Positions 13,081 to 24,262 are shown, counted from the first letter of the stretch. The stretch: 64,000 nt of DNA from Timema cristinae (GCA_039000515.1 JBCFYV010002255.1:47536810-47600809), one strand, 5' to 3'. Made by a program: numbers and translations. The notes: generated by a model from the sequence alone, not told the origin.

Positions 13081-13445
13081 GTGTGTATATATATATACAT
13101 ACATTAGCGTTTAACTTGAAAAGTAATGGTTTTATAAAAATATGTGTCAAATAAAATATTTGTATTATAAATAGACCTACATATTTGTGATGATAAGTAA
13201 TTTCATACCTCGAATAGTTTCGGAGATGTGATCAAAAATGAGAATTTACACATCAGACTAGACCCCTTAATGTCATGTTGCCGAAAAATGAGAGTAGCCA
13301 TTTTGTTTATAATAATGATCAATGCTTTGAAATGAAATTTAATCAAAATCGTTAGAGAATCAAATAGCCGAAGCTATTAATTATGCTTTTTTATTGAGGA
13401 ATTCTCCATCTAGATATCATATCCTGAAAATTGGAAAATGACACC

Positions 13446-13510
13446 TGATCACGAGAATTGAACCCAGCACCTTTGGCTTAGTACGCCAATGCTCTTACCA
13501 CTAAGATACC
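13446..13510 (-). other. tRNA-like (SINE-head) unit, left arm
   Basis: On the minus strand, atcttagtggtaagagc resembles a pol III A box and gggttcaattctc a B box, spaced as in a tRNA, with an anticodon-arm-like middle. No paired acceptor stem or proper 5' end is visible, so this is a tRNA-derived fragment, not a functional tRNA gene. Confidence 0.6.
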
Positions 13511-13660
13511 CATCAGTCGTCTCGTGCCCAGGGTCATTCTTCACTCATATTTTAAGGCAGAGTCTATGATGGACATGCGGAAATCATCGGCTACAAATGT
13601 GTGATTTCTGCCCTTAAAACTATGAGTGAAGAATTACCCTGGGCAATGGACGATTCTTGG

Positions 13661-13726
13661 AAATCTCAGTGGTTAGAGCATTGGCGTACTTGGCCAAAGG
13701 TCCTGGGTTCGATTCCCGTGTCCAGG
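13661..13726 (+). other. tRNA-like (SINE-head) unit, right arm
   Basis: Plus-strand sequence aatctcagtggttagagca (A-box-like) followed by gggttcgattcccg (a good B box). It is the partner of the minus-strand unit at 13446-13510. Acceptor-stem pairing is not seen. Confidence 0.6.
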
Positions 13727-14108
13727 TGTCATTTTTCAATTTTCAGAATATGACAAAATAGTTAGAGCCAATTTTGAGAAAATCGATTTTTTTCTCCGTT
13801 CGTTCTTCAGTAAGCTACCCTTAATTTTATGGACGGATATCCAGTTCCATAAACCCTCGGGGCAACCCTATGAAAACCCTAACTACTAAGTTTTAGCCCG
13901 ATCCGTTAAACAGTTTAGGCTCTAGTCTGAGGTAAAGACAGACAGAAATTCCAAAGCCACTTTTTGGGATTCGGGGGGTCATGAAACGTCGAAATTCATC
14001 AAAATCTTGAGTTCGAATTTTTTTGACGATCACAATACTTTCTTTACCGGTAAGATAGCAAGAAAGTAAAAATAGGATAGTTGCAGTCTTATAAAAATAT
14101 TATTAATA

Positions 14109-15270
14109 TGTAAAGTAGAGTCCCGACTAATCGACCTTTGGTTATCAAACATATTCTTATGACATGCTGTTTACATGTCTTTGACAGTTGCACGCAAGCA
14201 TGTTATCTTTTCAGCTTCCACTGCTGCTTTGTCTACCAGTGAGTCACATACCACCGTGATTATAGTGGGGTTTGTTCACCCACCCATTCATAATGTGATT
14301 GAGTATTATTTTTCTCCTTTGCCCTTTCCCTTTCCCTTTAGTGTAATTGTATTGTGTGAGAAACATGGAAAGTGAAAAGAGAAAGAAAGTGGTTCTTTCA
14401 AATGAAGACAAACTTTAAGCCTTGACAATGACGAGGCCATGCAAAGATTTGCATCAGAATTAGATGTGGGGCGAGTTATATTTGGTGATTGGAAGAGGGA
14501 AAGAAGTGATATTCTGATCAATCCTCTAGTGAAGAAATGTAAATATGGAAAGTTGGGTGAAGCTTTGTTATTTTGGTTCACACAGCACAGGGATAAGGGC
14601 ATGACTATCACAGGGCCAATACTGCAAGAGAAAGCTCGGAATTTTCAAAAGGAATTTAATGACGGAGAACTTAATTTCCCATCTAGTATAGGCTGGCTTG
14701 ACAGCTGGAAAACAATCAGGGGGAAGAGATATAAAACTGTGATGAGATAGGCTCAAACTATAAAATGATGCCTACAAAAACTAAAGCTTCCCGGGTTGAA
14801 GCATCTGCTCCTAAGTATAAATGAAATAATGAAAGAGTTACGATTCTAGCCTGCAGTAACCACAAACTAAGACGTGCATTTATTGGTGAGGCCAAAAAAC
14901 CAAGAACTTTAAAAAATCTAGTTCATACTGATTTACAGTTTTGTTTAAGAAATAGATGAATGCAAATTTTCCACAGTTGGTTTTTCAATGAATTTGTTCG
15001 TTCAGTAAACAATTTTTTGAACTTGCTAAACTTACCAAGGAAAGCAATCTTTGTCCTTGTTAATGCGCCATCTTCCCCTAATGAGGATGTACTGAGCAGT
15101 GAAGAGATTAGAATGCTTGTTCTTCCTCCTAATGTCACCTCAGTGTGTCAGCCCATGGACCATGGTGTGCTTAAAGCGCTGATAAAGTAGATTGTTGTAA
15201 GCTTCTAACTACACTCATTGAAGAGATAGACGACAGATGGTACTCTGGGTTCATTTCACGTCATATCACC
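14109..15270 (+). pseudogene. Tigger/jerky-like (pogo superfamily) transposase remnant
   Basis: The reading starts at ATG 14365 (MESEKRKKVVLSNEDKL), hits taa at 14416, and continues one frame over with an N-terminal helix-turn-helix (FASELDVGRVIFGDWKRER). A CENP-B-type domain follows (ALLFWFTQHRDKGMTITGPI to FPSSIGWLDSWK) up to about 14750. A DDE-domain piece at 14960-15190 reads FVLVNAPSSPNEDVL and LPPNVTSVCQPMDHGV. In this family the second catalytic Asp normally stands where V occurs in VLVNAPS, so that residue is lost. Much of the first half of the DDE domain is missing. An agtagagtcccgac motif at about 14111 looks like the 5' terminal repeat of such elements; no matching right end was found. 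Dead copy. Confidence 0.8.
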
Positions 15271-16191
15271 TAATACCATGTGCAATTACATCTCAGATTG
15301 TCTTTGTAATTTTTCCTGTGTAGATATATAAAGGTTGGAGCTAAGATAATGTTTCTGTGCATAGTTGGAACCAGGGCCAATTATTACAAACATAGGGTCT
15401 ATGTAACTAGATTTTAGTGTTGCTCCAATTTGGGTTGTAATTACTACAAATAATCAATCATACCATCATTATTTTATAACCAATTCACTGGTTCATTTTG
15501 ATATCAAATCTTTCCTAACGAGCACTTGTGGTGGTGACTCACTGTTAGTGCTGTTGCTGGGAGGTGTAAGAGAGGGTGCAGGTTCCTCTAATGTGTGTTA
15601 ACCTTAATAATTATTTACTGTATTAAAACTTTTAACCCAGTACAAATAATGGAGAAAAACACAATCTTAGGAATTAAAATACAAATATTACTGTTATTAG
15701 TTAGTATTACATTTAGTTATGGTTCTGAATTATTAGCAATATAAATAATTTGTGCTTGCAGTTGAGATTTGGGAGCACAACACTTGTTTGCTTTATACCT
15801 GCCTTTCATTATCAGCCTATTTTAGTTTTTTAGTTTTAGATTGTTCATTAAAATAAACTTGATTAATTTTTTATTTAAGGTATTTCAAAATGTATTGGTA
15901 ATGTGTTGTTACAGAATAGTATTCTTGTAATAATGAAACGGAAAGAAATCAGAGGATCTAGAGCAGCTTGATTGGCAAAATAGCAAATCAGCTCAGCCCC
16001 AAACTTTTTTTACAAGTGATTTCAGTGATGGCTGGTGATTTGAAAACTACGATGTTCACAAAATCAATATTACGTTGAAAAGTTATAAATATATCATATT
16101 TAGTTTGATTATATAAAGATAATACCAACAAAGATATGGGCTCATATAAAGTTTAATTAAATCAACAAAGTACTGTTTAATAAGTTGTATA
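15271..16191. other. AT-rich spacer, no gene seen
   Basis: No open frame of note and no recognised repeat between the transposase remnant and the Gypsy-like element. Confidence 0.5.
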
Positions 16192-16290
16192 GTGGCGCTG
16201 CACTCAGCTGAAGGTTGATTTTGTTGGTCAGTTAACTGTACTGTGTAAGATACTTTAGTGTTTTGTTTTTTATATGGACATGTGTATATC
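16192..16290 (+). repeat. Direct repeat shared with 21236-21334, possible LTR piece
   Basis: About 100 bp containing aaggttgattttgttg, cagtt, gtactgtgtaagatactt and agtgttttgttttt recurs about 5 kb downstream in the same orientation, on either side of a Gypsy gag-pol remnant. This placement is what an LTR pair would give. TG/CA ends and a primer site were not found. Confidence 0.5.
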
Positions 16291-16531
16291 TTTCATGTGA
16301 TTAATTATAGCTTGTGCTTTTGTAAATGAGACGTCAAAAATAGCCGATTATGTCTGTAACTAATAAAATGTGTTATGAAAGTTAATTGCTGTATGATATA
16401 ATAAAACATGGTAGTCGGTAAAGTCTGCAGTGAATTATCTGTGATTCAAATTTGTAAATATGATCATCCCATCTTGTAAAGGATCAGATATTAAAATAAG
16501 AGTTTAATAAGCCAAAGTCGCTTAATCTTGA

Positions 16532-17098
16532 CGGAGATTTGGCGAAGATTTCGATGAATTGCAGGAAGAAGTCGTAGACTATTTAGAGGCAACAGAGACA
16601 GAAAAAAAACCTGCTGGCGTGCAAATAGCAAGGCTAAAAAACCTATTAGGACAAGATACAACATTAATTACCATCAAACCTGAAGAAGAAACAGTGAATG
16701 GTATATTGTCTGTTCTTAAATCCATCAAACCTGAAGAAGAAACAGTGAATGGTATATTGTCTGTTCTTAAATCCATCAAACCTGAAGAAGAGACAGTGAA
16801 TGGTATATTGTCTGTTCTTAAATCTCACTGTATTCCGAATAAGAATGAAACCATCCTTGTGTTCAATTTTTTTAACAGGAAACAATGTCTCGGTGAACCT
16901 TTTGAAAACTTTTACGCTGAACTCAGAGCTCTTGCCACACCTTGTGAATTTGGTGACCAGGAGGATAAGTTGCCGAGTGCGCAAATAATATTGGGTGTGA
17001 GCTCACAGTCAATAAAACAACACCTTCTTAGGGAGGACACTACCCTACACAAAGTTGTAGAATATTGCAAATCAGTGGAGCTAGCGGACAAAACTTGA
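16532..17098 (+). pseudogene. Gypsy-type gag fragment with in-frame triplication
   Basis: The frame is open from 16532 to tga 17096-17098 but has no ATG near its start, so the N terminus is missing or decayed. The stretch EPFENFYAELRALATPCEFG, followed by a LGVSSQSIKQHLLRED block and VVEYCKSVELA, is the capsid-like gag domain of Gypsy elements common in invertebrates. Residues coded by 16673-16825 are three perfect-length repeats of 17 residues (IKPEEETVNGILSVLKS), 51 bp each, so the frame is kept. No zinc knuckle follows before the protease frame. Confidence 0.8.
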
Positions 17099-17805
17099 AA
17101 ACCATTGAAGATGGAGGGAGATCGTCGCAGAGTGATATATTTAAAGTTAGTAGAAAAACAACCACCTCTCAACTCTCCCAAGTGCAGAATCAGTGCCACC
17201 TACCTTTTGAACTAGGAGCTATGAACGGTGATAATAATGTTAACCAAACTTCAAATGTTGGTGAGTGTAGTTGTTTTTGTCAATTTCAAGATACTGATGG
17301 TTACTCTTTGCCCCCTGTTTCAGTTTATTCAGATATTGGTTCTCTTTCAATTATAAATTCTGTAAATACCAATCGTCATTGGTGCATATCATTGCTAATT
17401 AACTGCAAACTTGTACTTTTCAAATTAGACACAGGAGCAGAAGTTAACATCCATCCTTTAAGGTCTTTGCAGTCCATTGGACAAGATTATAGTTCAAGGC
17501 TAAGGGTTCCTAAAACCCATATTGAAGCTTTTGGGGGTTTTGAGATTGCACCTGTTGGTGAAATTTGTCTTCCTATTGTCTATGAAAACAAAGCACGTAG
17601 ATTGGTGTTTACTATTGTCAATTCAGTTAAAGTCTTACCCTTACTTAGCCTTTCATCTTGTGTGAATCTCAATCTCATTACAAATATTGTTGTTGGGGTC
17701 CTTGATGCTCAAAGTAAATCTGATTTTCAAAACTTCCGCAGTTCAAACCAAGATGTTTTCAATAGCCTTGGATGTGTCCCAGAAGATCTTGATTTAAAAT
17801 TTTAA
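17065..17805 (+). pseudogene. Gypsy protease region
   Basis: A 246-codon open frame overlapping the gag end. It contains LFKLDTGAEVNIHP, the retropepsin active site, then LRVPKTHIEAFGG and PVGEICLPIVY, typical of the protease N-terminal half. It ends LGCVPEDLDLKF at taa 17803, where the intact family would run on into reverse transcriptase. The next 65 bp contain in-frame stops. Confidence 0.78.
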
Positions 17806-17861
17806 AAGGGTGCTCTACCTAAAAGCAGCCCAGCCCGTAGAGCTCCCCTAAAAATGTTAAG

Positions 17862-18942
17862 TAAACTTAAGGTGCATTAAGATGACCTTGAACAGCGTGT
17901 TGAATGTTGTGAAGCTGGTGAATGGGTAAACAATCTAGTTATTGTAGAGAAACATAAAACAGGGGCCTTAAGGCTGTGCATAAATTCTAAGGATCTCAAT
18001 GAAAATTTTGTCCGAGATTATGTGTGGATTCCCACTCTTGAGGAGATTAGTTATAAAATGGGCAATAAAAATATTTTTGTGTATTTGATTTAAAAGATGG
18101 GTTTTACCGGTTTAAATTGAGTAAAGAATCGGCTAGTCTATGTCCGTTCAGCACCCCTTTTGAATGTTATAGGTTTTTACGTGCCCCATTTGGACTAAGT
18201 GTGCTTCCTGAGTACTTCCAAAAGATGACTCGTAAATACTTTGGGAATATTGGGGGAGTATGTGTATATTTTGATAATGTTTTATGTGGAGCAGACACAA
18301 TGGAAGAGTTATGGAAAATAGTTAAACAGGTTATTCAAGCTGCTCATGAAAACAACATAGGATTCAACCCGGAAAAAGTTCAATTCTTTGTGGATAAAGT
18401 TAAATTTTTGGGTTTGGAATTTGATAAGGATGGAATTTGTCCTGATACTAGGGTTCAGACTATTCAGGACATAGAAGTACTTGCTTCAATGAAGGATTTG
18501 CAGTGTATTTTGGGAACAGTCAACTACCTAAGACCATTTGTGCCCCACCTGTCAGATATTTGCACCACATTCCGTGAACTTCTGAAAAAAGATTCCGAGT
18601 GGTCTTGGAATTCCTCCCACAGTAAGCAGTTAGAGCTTTTGAAAAAGTCTTTAGCACAACATGCCTTGTTGACTCCTTTTGACCCCTCCAAACCCATCAA
18701 CATACATGCTGACAGTAGTCAATATGCCCTTGGTGCCACTTAGATGGAAGGAGGCAAGCCCATTGTATATACTTCATCATCGAGTACTGCTACTGAAACA
18801 AAATTATGCTCAGGTGTAAAAAGAGTTTCTTGCTGTCTCATTTGCATTCAAAAGGTCCCATAACTTCGTGTATGGCCACGAAGCTGTGACTGTTCATTCA
18901 GATCATCTGACACTGAGAAAGCAGTTGGAATTGTCAAATTGA
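17862..18942 (+). pseudogene. Gypsy reverse transcriptase/RNase H remnant with YFDN active site
   Basis: Reading from about 17870: WVNNLVIVEKHKTGALRLCI then KDLNENF and PTLEEISYKM, a frameshift and stops near 18090-18120, then a 208-codon frame (18117-18743) with PFECYRFLRAPFGL and PEYFQKM. The polymerase box reads VYFDNVL where family members have Y-x-D-D, so the second catalytic Asp is Asn. RNase H starts with INIHADSSQYALGAT and is cut by tag at 18741, with a decayed continuation to about 18940. The element is then interrupted by an hAT end. Integrase was not found. Confidence 0.85.
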
Positions 18943-19001
18943 TGTTAAAAAAGGTGCAGTATGATTGTGGAGAAATAGGCCAGTGGCAGGGCTCCCATAC
19001 T

Positions 19002-19760
19002 CAGTGGCGTAGCTACAGAGGAGAGACTGGAGCAGTCGCTCCAGGGCGGCATGGCTCAGACGGGCAAAGGGGGTGGAACGAACTGGAAAATGTATATTTT
19101 CAGGCTACGCTCAAGTCTATGAAAAAGTTATTTTAGTAAAAACACTCGTCAGTTATGGTAGGGTGTAACAAGGGAGAAGGTGGTGAAGAAAGGTCTCTTA
19201 ACAGAAAACATAACATGGTTCAATGGTCAATAACCGAGATTTGTACGTGTTTCAAATGTTTGAAACCTTCTTTTTTAACTGACTCAGGTGACAAAGAAAT
19301 TCTAGACTCGTGCAAGCCTCTAGTACTTAAATACCCAGATGACCTTTCTCCTAACTTAGGCCAACAGCTTGTAAGACTTAAAACTTGTTTTTCAGGCCAC
19401 ATTGAAAAACTTAAAAGTGTTAAGAGACCTTACCGATACTGTGATCGTGCGTGCTCAAATTGGAGCCAGCTTCCCGGATGTTGTGAGTGCGTGCCTCATC
19501 TTTTTGACAATGCCCATTACATCCGCAAGTGCTGAGAGATCCTTTTCAAAACTGAAAATTATCAAAAGCTATCTTCGTAGCACCATGTCGCAGGAGCGTC
19601 TGAGTTCTCAAGCAACGATCTCCATCGAGCGAGCCAGAGCAAGAAATATAGACTTAGAAGACACCATCTCACAATTTGCAAGTGCCAAATCACGAAAGAA
19701 AATTTAATATGCAATTTTGAGTTCCTCCAACAATTTGTGAAGATTTTCACTACAGAATTT
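19002..19760 (+). pseudogene. Truncated hAT element (ZMYM-type) with dimerisation domain
   Basis: Begins with cagtggcgtagctac, a terminal sequence common to one group of hAT elements, inside the Gypsy remnant. A frame at 19155-19400 reads DLSPNLGQQLVRLKTCFSGH. A second frame at 19402-19707 reads LTMPITSASAERSFSKLKII then SYLRSTMSQERLS, the C-terminal hAT dimerisation domain with its SAERSFS motif. The catalytic core is absent, so this is an internal-deletion derivative. The right terminal repeat was not found. Confidence 0.8.
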
Positions 19761-20379
19761 TGTCTTTTCAAAATTTTATTTTTATTTTTTAGAAGGATTT
19801 TGTGTTGGTAGCCTATTTGTTAAACAATTTCACTTTTAATTTGTGATGTATTTCCCAAATTAATGTCCTATTGACAAAAAAGTAAGGACCAAAAAACGTA
19901 AACGATAAACTTCTATGTCGTTTGTGAATAAGTGTTACGTTAGTTAATTATATATTTTTTTCTATGTGATCAACAATAAATGACAAATGTTATCTATATT
20001 AAAATACTCTGTTTTATTAGTTCCAAACTCCAAAACTTTAGTAAAAAACTAAGCAGATTTGCATTTAAATATAACATACATTTCAGTAAATGTAAGTCCA
20101 AACACAAAAAGAAAATAAATTTTTAATTTCTTTTCTTTATGGAACAAGAATAATAAGAAACCACCAGCAATTTTTGGGAAGAGGGCAGTGTGGTTAAGAT
20201 ATTTAAAAACAGGTCATATCTGGTGTGTATAAAAGGAAAACTTTATAGACGAAATTCACTTCATATTAGGCCTAGGCACTCTGGTAATGACATTTCCTGT
20301 GAAGATTATGCTAGGGTGAAGCGCTTTGATGATGGCATGAGTGACCTTGAAGGATGTAAGGTAAACGCCACCATCGTGC
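19761..20379. other. AT-rich spacer, no gene seen
   Basis: Runs of t and a with no recognisable coding or repeat signal. The 116-codon frame starting at 20190 matches nothing known to me and reads into the GC-richer block that follows. Confidence 0.45.
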
Positions 20380-21210
20380 CAGAGAGACTGATGATTGCAT
20401 TGGTTACTTACAGGTGCTCGGGGTGGCCCTGCGAGCTATTATCCCTATTTTGGACTACTTTTGTTATAAGTAGTACACAGGGCTGGGCCGAAAGACCACA
20501 TCACGAGCTTGCTCGAGGTGCCGGCCCAGAAATGGGTTAGACTCTGTGGGACAGAAAGTTTAATCGCCGATGAGTCATGGCATTGGCAACATGGTGGGGT
20601 TCAGGGCCTGCAAACCTGGGCCTCGCCATTCATGCGGTGAGCCGTTTTAGAGCTCCAGTGCTAGCCCGGACAGTTAGTAGTGCGTGGGCGCCTCCACTCG
20701 TACACACAAGTAGTGGGAGATTACTTTCCTATGCCCAATGGCCATAATTCCATTTCCCTACACAAAGGAAAGAGGGAAGATGGCAATGTTGCTTCTGTGA
20801 GCAGAAGTGAATAGATCTGGTTACCATCCTGGACAGGTGGGAGGCACGAGCCCCCGGTGCCAGTCCAACCAGTGAGTGACTGGAAGGGGAGGAGGAGTTA
20901 ATTCTCGCCTCCCCGGGTATCAGGCCAGATCCGGATCATCCCACCCTTTTGGGTGCAGGGATGGGGCTTTTTAAGTACTGACCTAAAAACTGCACTGGGC
21001 CACGATGTCCAGGGGCATGTGGCGCCAAATTTATTTGTGCCATATCCTCTCCTAATAACCAGCCAGAGGACATAATAACTTCGACTTCTCAGTCTCCTAA
21101 TTCAGAAACTAATACTATGCCGTTAGGAAATTGTCTTCATAATATTATTATTAAAAGGTCTGTTAAAATGTTCCACCCACCAAACACCTTGATTTATTAT
21201 TAGGTATTGT
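20380..21210 (+). other. GC-richer block, possible 5' part of a LINE
   Basis: Composition changes sharply from AT-rich to about half GC between 20380 and 21010, with segments like gcctcgccattcatgcggtg and gcctccccgggtatcagg. A reading frame with no stop for about 60 codons follows up to tag near 21200 (PEDIITSTSQSPNSETN, then MFHPPNTLIYY). The block has the look of a LINE 5' UTR running into ORF1, but no reverse transcriptase is attached and no motif proves it. Confidence 0.35.
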
Positions 21211-21235
21211 TTAAAAAAAAGTTTAATAGAGTATA

Positions 21236-21334
21236 TGGTGGCACCACACTCGGCTAAAGGTTGATTTTGTTGTTCAGTTGGCCGTACTGTGTAAGATACT
21301 TCAGTGTTTTGTTTTTAACATGGATTTATGCATT
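21236..21334 (+). repeat. Second copy of the 16192-16290 direct repeat
   Basis: Shares aaaggttgattttgttg, cagttggccgtactgtgtaa and cttcagtgttttgtttttaa with the upstream copy at roughly 85 percent identity by eye. If these are LTR pieces, the Gypsy element spans about 5.1 kb including later insertions. Confidence 0.5.
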
Positions 21335-21734
21335 TTATAATATAAATAATTATATTCAATACAAAGCAACACAAGGTTTAAGCAAAATATCTTTGTATGT
21401 TTTTTAAAACTCCACTCTTGAATTACCAATCAAATGAAAGACAAGTACTTAAAATGATTCGTTTAAACTGTTTAGATATCTACTATCGACTGAATAGTGA
21501 CTGGTCTCATGATAGTTACAAACCTATCAGTTTGGTTACTCTCGACTGAATAGTGTGCATATTCCCCAGGTTAAATATCTCATAGGAGCTATATAATTAT
21601 ATCATGAGCATGCACATTAGCTCTTCTATCGCTCACACCATTGCTGCCAAAGAACATCCACGTCTTACTACCCGTTTGGGTAATACACGCTTACGCTAGT
21701 GTGTAATAGTGTAGGGTGATTGTGAGATGAAACG

Positions 21735-21925
21735 GAGGACCTACAGTTTAACGTGGAATCCGAACCACGGTGGAGGCCTGGCATTCCCCACATTCACAAG
21801 ATGTCTTGTCAGAGGTGAAGGAAGGGTTTGACAATCAGATAAATCTGTGCCGGGACCGAGGATTGAACCCCGGACCCCCAGCGCAGAAGTCTGACACCTT
21901 ACCCCTAGACCACAAGGTCACTTTT
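21735..21925 (-). mobile_element. tRNA-derived SINE
   Basis: On the minus strand the tRNA-like head at 21850-21920 has tggtctaggggtaagg (A box) and ggggttcaatcctcgg (B box with a pairable T arm), then a body with tgacaagacatcttgtgaa and ccaggcctccaccgtgg. The head's acceptor ends do not pair, so it is not a tRNA gene. Target duplication and tail were not resolved. Confidence 0.7.
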
Positions 21926-22787
21926 ACATACTAGAACTCCTGCACTCACACACAACACAGATGCCAACATTGCACACAAAAAAGCGCTATTCACAATAGA
22001 AGAATGTGAATGCTTACTTGAAGAAATGATCACAGAAGATTTTAGATGACTACCGGTAATTAATAATTCAAAACAAACTAAATTATAATTTCAATCAAAA
22101 TTATGAGGGTAGTTCATTTTTATACATGAACCTAACATGTTTGAAATTTATTTTTAGTGAATTTTAAAATCTAACATAACATAACAAAATCATTTGCTTA
22201 TAAAATGGATATGTATTTGCTTTATTATCCAATCCCTGAGAGGAGTGCAATCATAGAGGGAGGCAAGTGGGGTTATTACCACTATCCACCAAGATCAAAA
22301 TTAGTTTTTATAAATCATATTAAGTACAAAAATAACAGAGATCCACACAAATGTGTCAAATACATCTGGCTAAATTCTACCTTATCCTAAAGTTATACTA
22401 TGCACATCAAAAGTAAGACTACTCCCAAAATTCCTAATCAGAAAAATGTACATTGAATGCCCCCCCACTCCAAAAGAAAAATGCTGGGTGCTCCACTGCT
22501 CCCTTAAAATATTAAACAAAACATGTCTACAAATGAGCAGTCCTTTCCGCTGGTGAAATGCTCGGCTTGCCATAGTTGTTTAAAACAAACAAAATGGTTG
22601 TCACTCTTATTCTTTGCCCCATTCCTAAACACAGGATTATTGAATTTATCTGTGCACAAGGCCTAGGGGTTAGTGCCAGGTTGGATTATCGAGCTATTGA
22701 CGACTACCATTGCCTGGATTGGACAAGGAGCTTTCCTGCTCCCTTTTGGGATGTTCCTCGTCCACAAAGCCTGGTAGTCTGCCTCCT

Positions 22788-22830
22788 TTAAATTATTGTA
22801 CACTAGGTGCACTAGTGTACAATAATTTAA
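22788..22830. repeat. Perfect 19-bp inverted repeat with 5-nt loop
   Basis: Arm ttaaattattgtacactag at 22788-22806, loop gtgca, and the exact reverse complement at 22812-22830. It lies in non-coding sequence between a SINE and a LINE fragment. Confidence 0.9.
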
Positions 22831-22984
22831 TCCTCTTGAGAGTTAAATATGGTATATTAGACAATGGCTACTAAATCTCTGAAGAGGTTGCTCGTGTGGA
22901 GGTGATATCCCTCCTCCCCCCTTATGACTCGCCACACATTAAGCAGTTGGTATTAATGTATCTAAGAAAACTTTTAATAAGATC

Positions 22985-24095
22985 TATGAAACAGGATAAT
23001 GGCCCAAGGACTTTCTAGAAGTAGCCATGTTGACTCTAAAGAAGAAGAAACAAGCCAAGAAATTCGGTGACCACAGGACCATCAGCCTCATCTCTCATTT
23101 GGGGAAGATTGTGGCAAGAATACTCAACAGGCAAATGGAACAGAAAGTAGAAAGTGTGATGTAAGAATACCAATTTGGATTCAGAATGGGAAAAGGAACC
23201 AGAGATGCCATTGGTATGCTGAGAATAATTTCAGAGAGAGTGCTGGAAGCCAAGGAAGAGGTCTACATTGGTTGCATTTAATAGAGTAGAGTGATGGTGA
23301 GACCAACATGTTAGAGCTAGGAAGAGGTATGAGGCAGGAATGTTGGTTGCCACACAGTCTGTTCAACTTGTATGTGGGTGGTCAGGGAAGCCCGAGAGGG
23401 TGTGGCAATTTCAAGATATAAGGACATGTCATAGACACCATAAAACAAACAGATGATCTAGCATTGCTGGCAGTAAATGATGGACTAGCTGGTAGAAACA
23501 AGGAGAGGCTATAATGAAGATAAATATTGAGAAGTCAAAAGTGATGGTGGTTTAAAAAAAATTAAAAGCCTCTGGAAATTAAAACTGGAAACCAGGAGTT
23601 GAAAAACGTTGAGCAGTTCAAGTATCTGGGAAGTATGCCGACAAAGAATGTTTGTTGCACCAAGCAAATTAAGTTTAGGATCACGACGGTCGAGGAAGCT
23701 TTCAACAAGAAGAGGTTACTGCTGACCAGCAAGTTGAGTTTGGACCTGAGAAAGAAATGTATGGAGCAGAAACTTGGACTTTCAATAAGAGGGAAAATAA
23801 ATCCTTGGAGAGATTTGAAATATGTTGCTGGAGAAGACCTGGAAGATAAGGTGACAAATGATAAGTCCTAGAAAGAGTGGGTGAGCAGAAAATCATTTTG
23901 GATGTGATTCTTCGGAACAAAGCAAACTGGCTTGGACACATCCTTAGGAAGAACTATCTTCTGCACGGTGTCATAGAAGGAAAGGTTAAGGAAAAGAGGA
24001 TCTTAGGAAGGAGGAGGATTCAAACATTAAATGACTTGAAGGAAAGAAAAAGATGTTGGGAGTTGAAGAAGAAGGCAGAAGACAGGGCATTTTAA
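22985..24095 (+). pseudogene. LINE reverse transcriptase remnant (endonuclease-RT type)
   Basis: Broken frames read in order through a LINE: KKKQAKKFGDHRTISLISHL, QFGFRMGKGTRDAIGMLRII, MRQECWL..LFNLYVG, TDDLALLAVND (the polymerase box, normally Y-A-D-D, is Q-T-D-D), VEQFKYLGSMPTKN, EAFNKKRLLLTSKLSLDL, WCWRRP-like residues, then KANWLGHILRKNYLLHGVIE and GRRRIQTLNDLKE. The tail end is the hallmark of the endonuclease-reverse-transcriptase LINEs widespread in insects. Stops and frameshifts occur throughout. Confidence 0.85.
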
Positions 24096-24262
24096 GTCCA
24101 CTGACAAAATAAATTGACCTGTCATAAGGCAGAACACATAATAATTGATTTGTGTTCAACGGTGTCCAAGAGTAAAAGGGAAAACACTAGAAAAAAGTAG
24201 GACTTAATAGTTTATTGAACTTCTGATTTTATTGATCTAGATTTTGGTATGATCTTTGCCAA

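Larger units (their letters stand above)
13358..13757. mobile_element. Fold-back element made of two opposed tRNA-like units
   Basis: Arms 13417-13562 and 13606-13753 are inverted copies of about 146 bp around a 43-bp spacer. Each arm contains one tRNA-like sequence, on the minus strand in the left arm and the plus strand in the right arm. Arm landmarks are ttggcgta with ccaaagg, gggttcgattcc (left: gggttcaattctc in reverse), and caggtgtcatttt with caattttcag. The element interrupts dispersed-repeat copy B. It would fold into a long hairpin. A MITE-like or SINE-dimer origin is inferred. Confidence 0.75.
13135..14075 (+). repeat. Dispersed repeat, copy B, split by a fold-back insertion
   Basis: The same landmarks as copy A occur here: gtgatgataagtaattt, aaaaatgagagtagccattt, aatcgttagag, then after an interruption gttagagccaattttgag, ggggggtcatgaaacgtcga and catcaaaatcttgag. 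The break falls at gttagag, present on both sides at about 13350 and 13760, a possible 7-bp target duplication for the inserted fold-back element. Confidence 0.75.

Noticed and set aside
13446..13726. Two functional tRNA genes
   Set aside because: A and B boxes are present but acceptor stems do not pair and both lie in a fold-back repeat.
21850..21920. Functional tRNA gene on the minus strand
   Set aside because: Good B box but unpaired acceptor and a SINE body follows.
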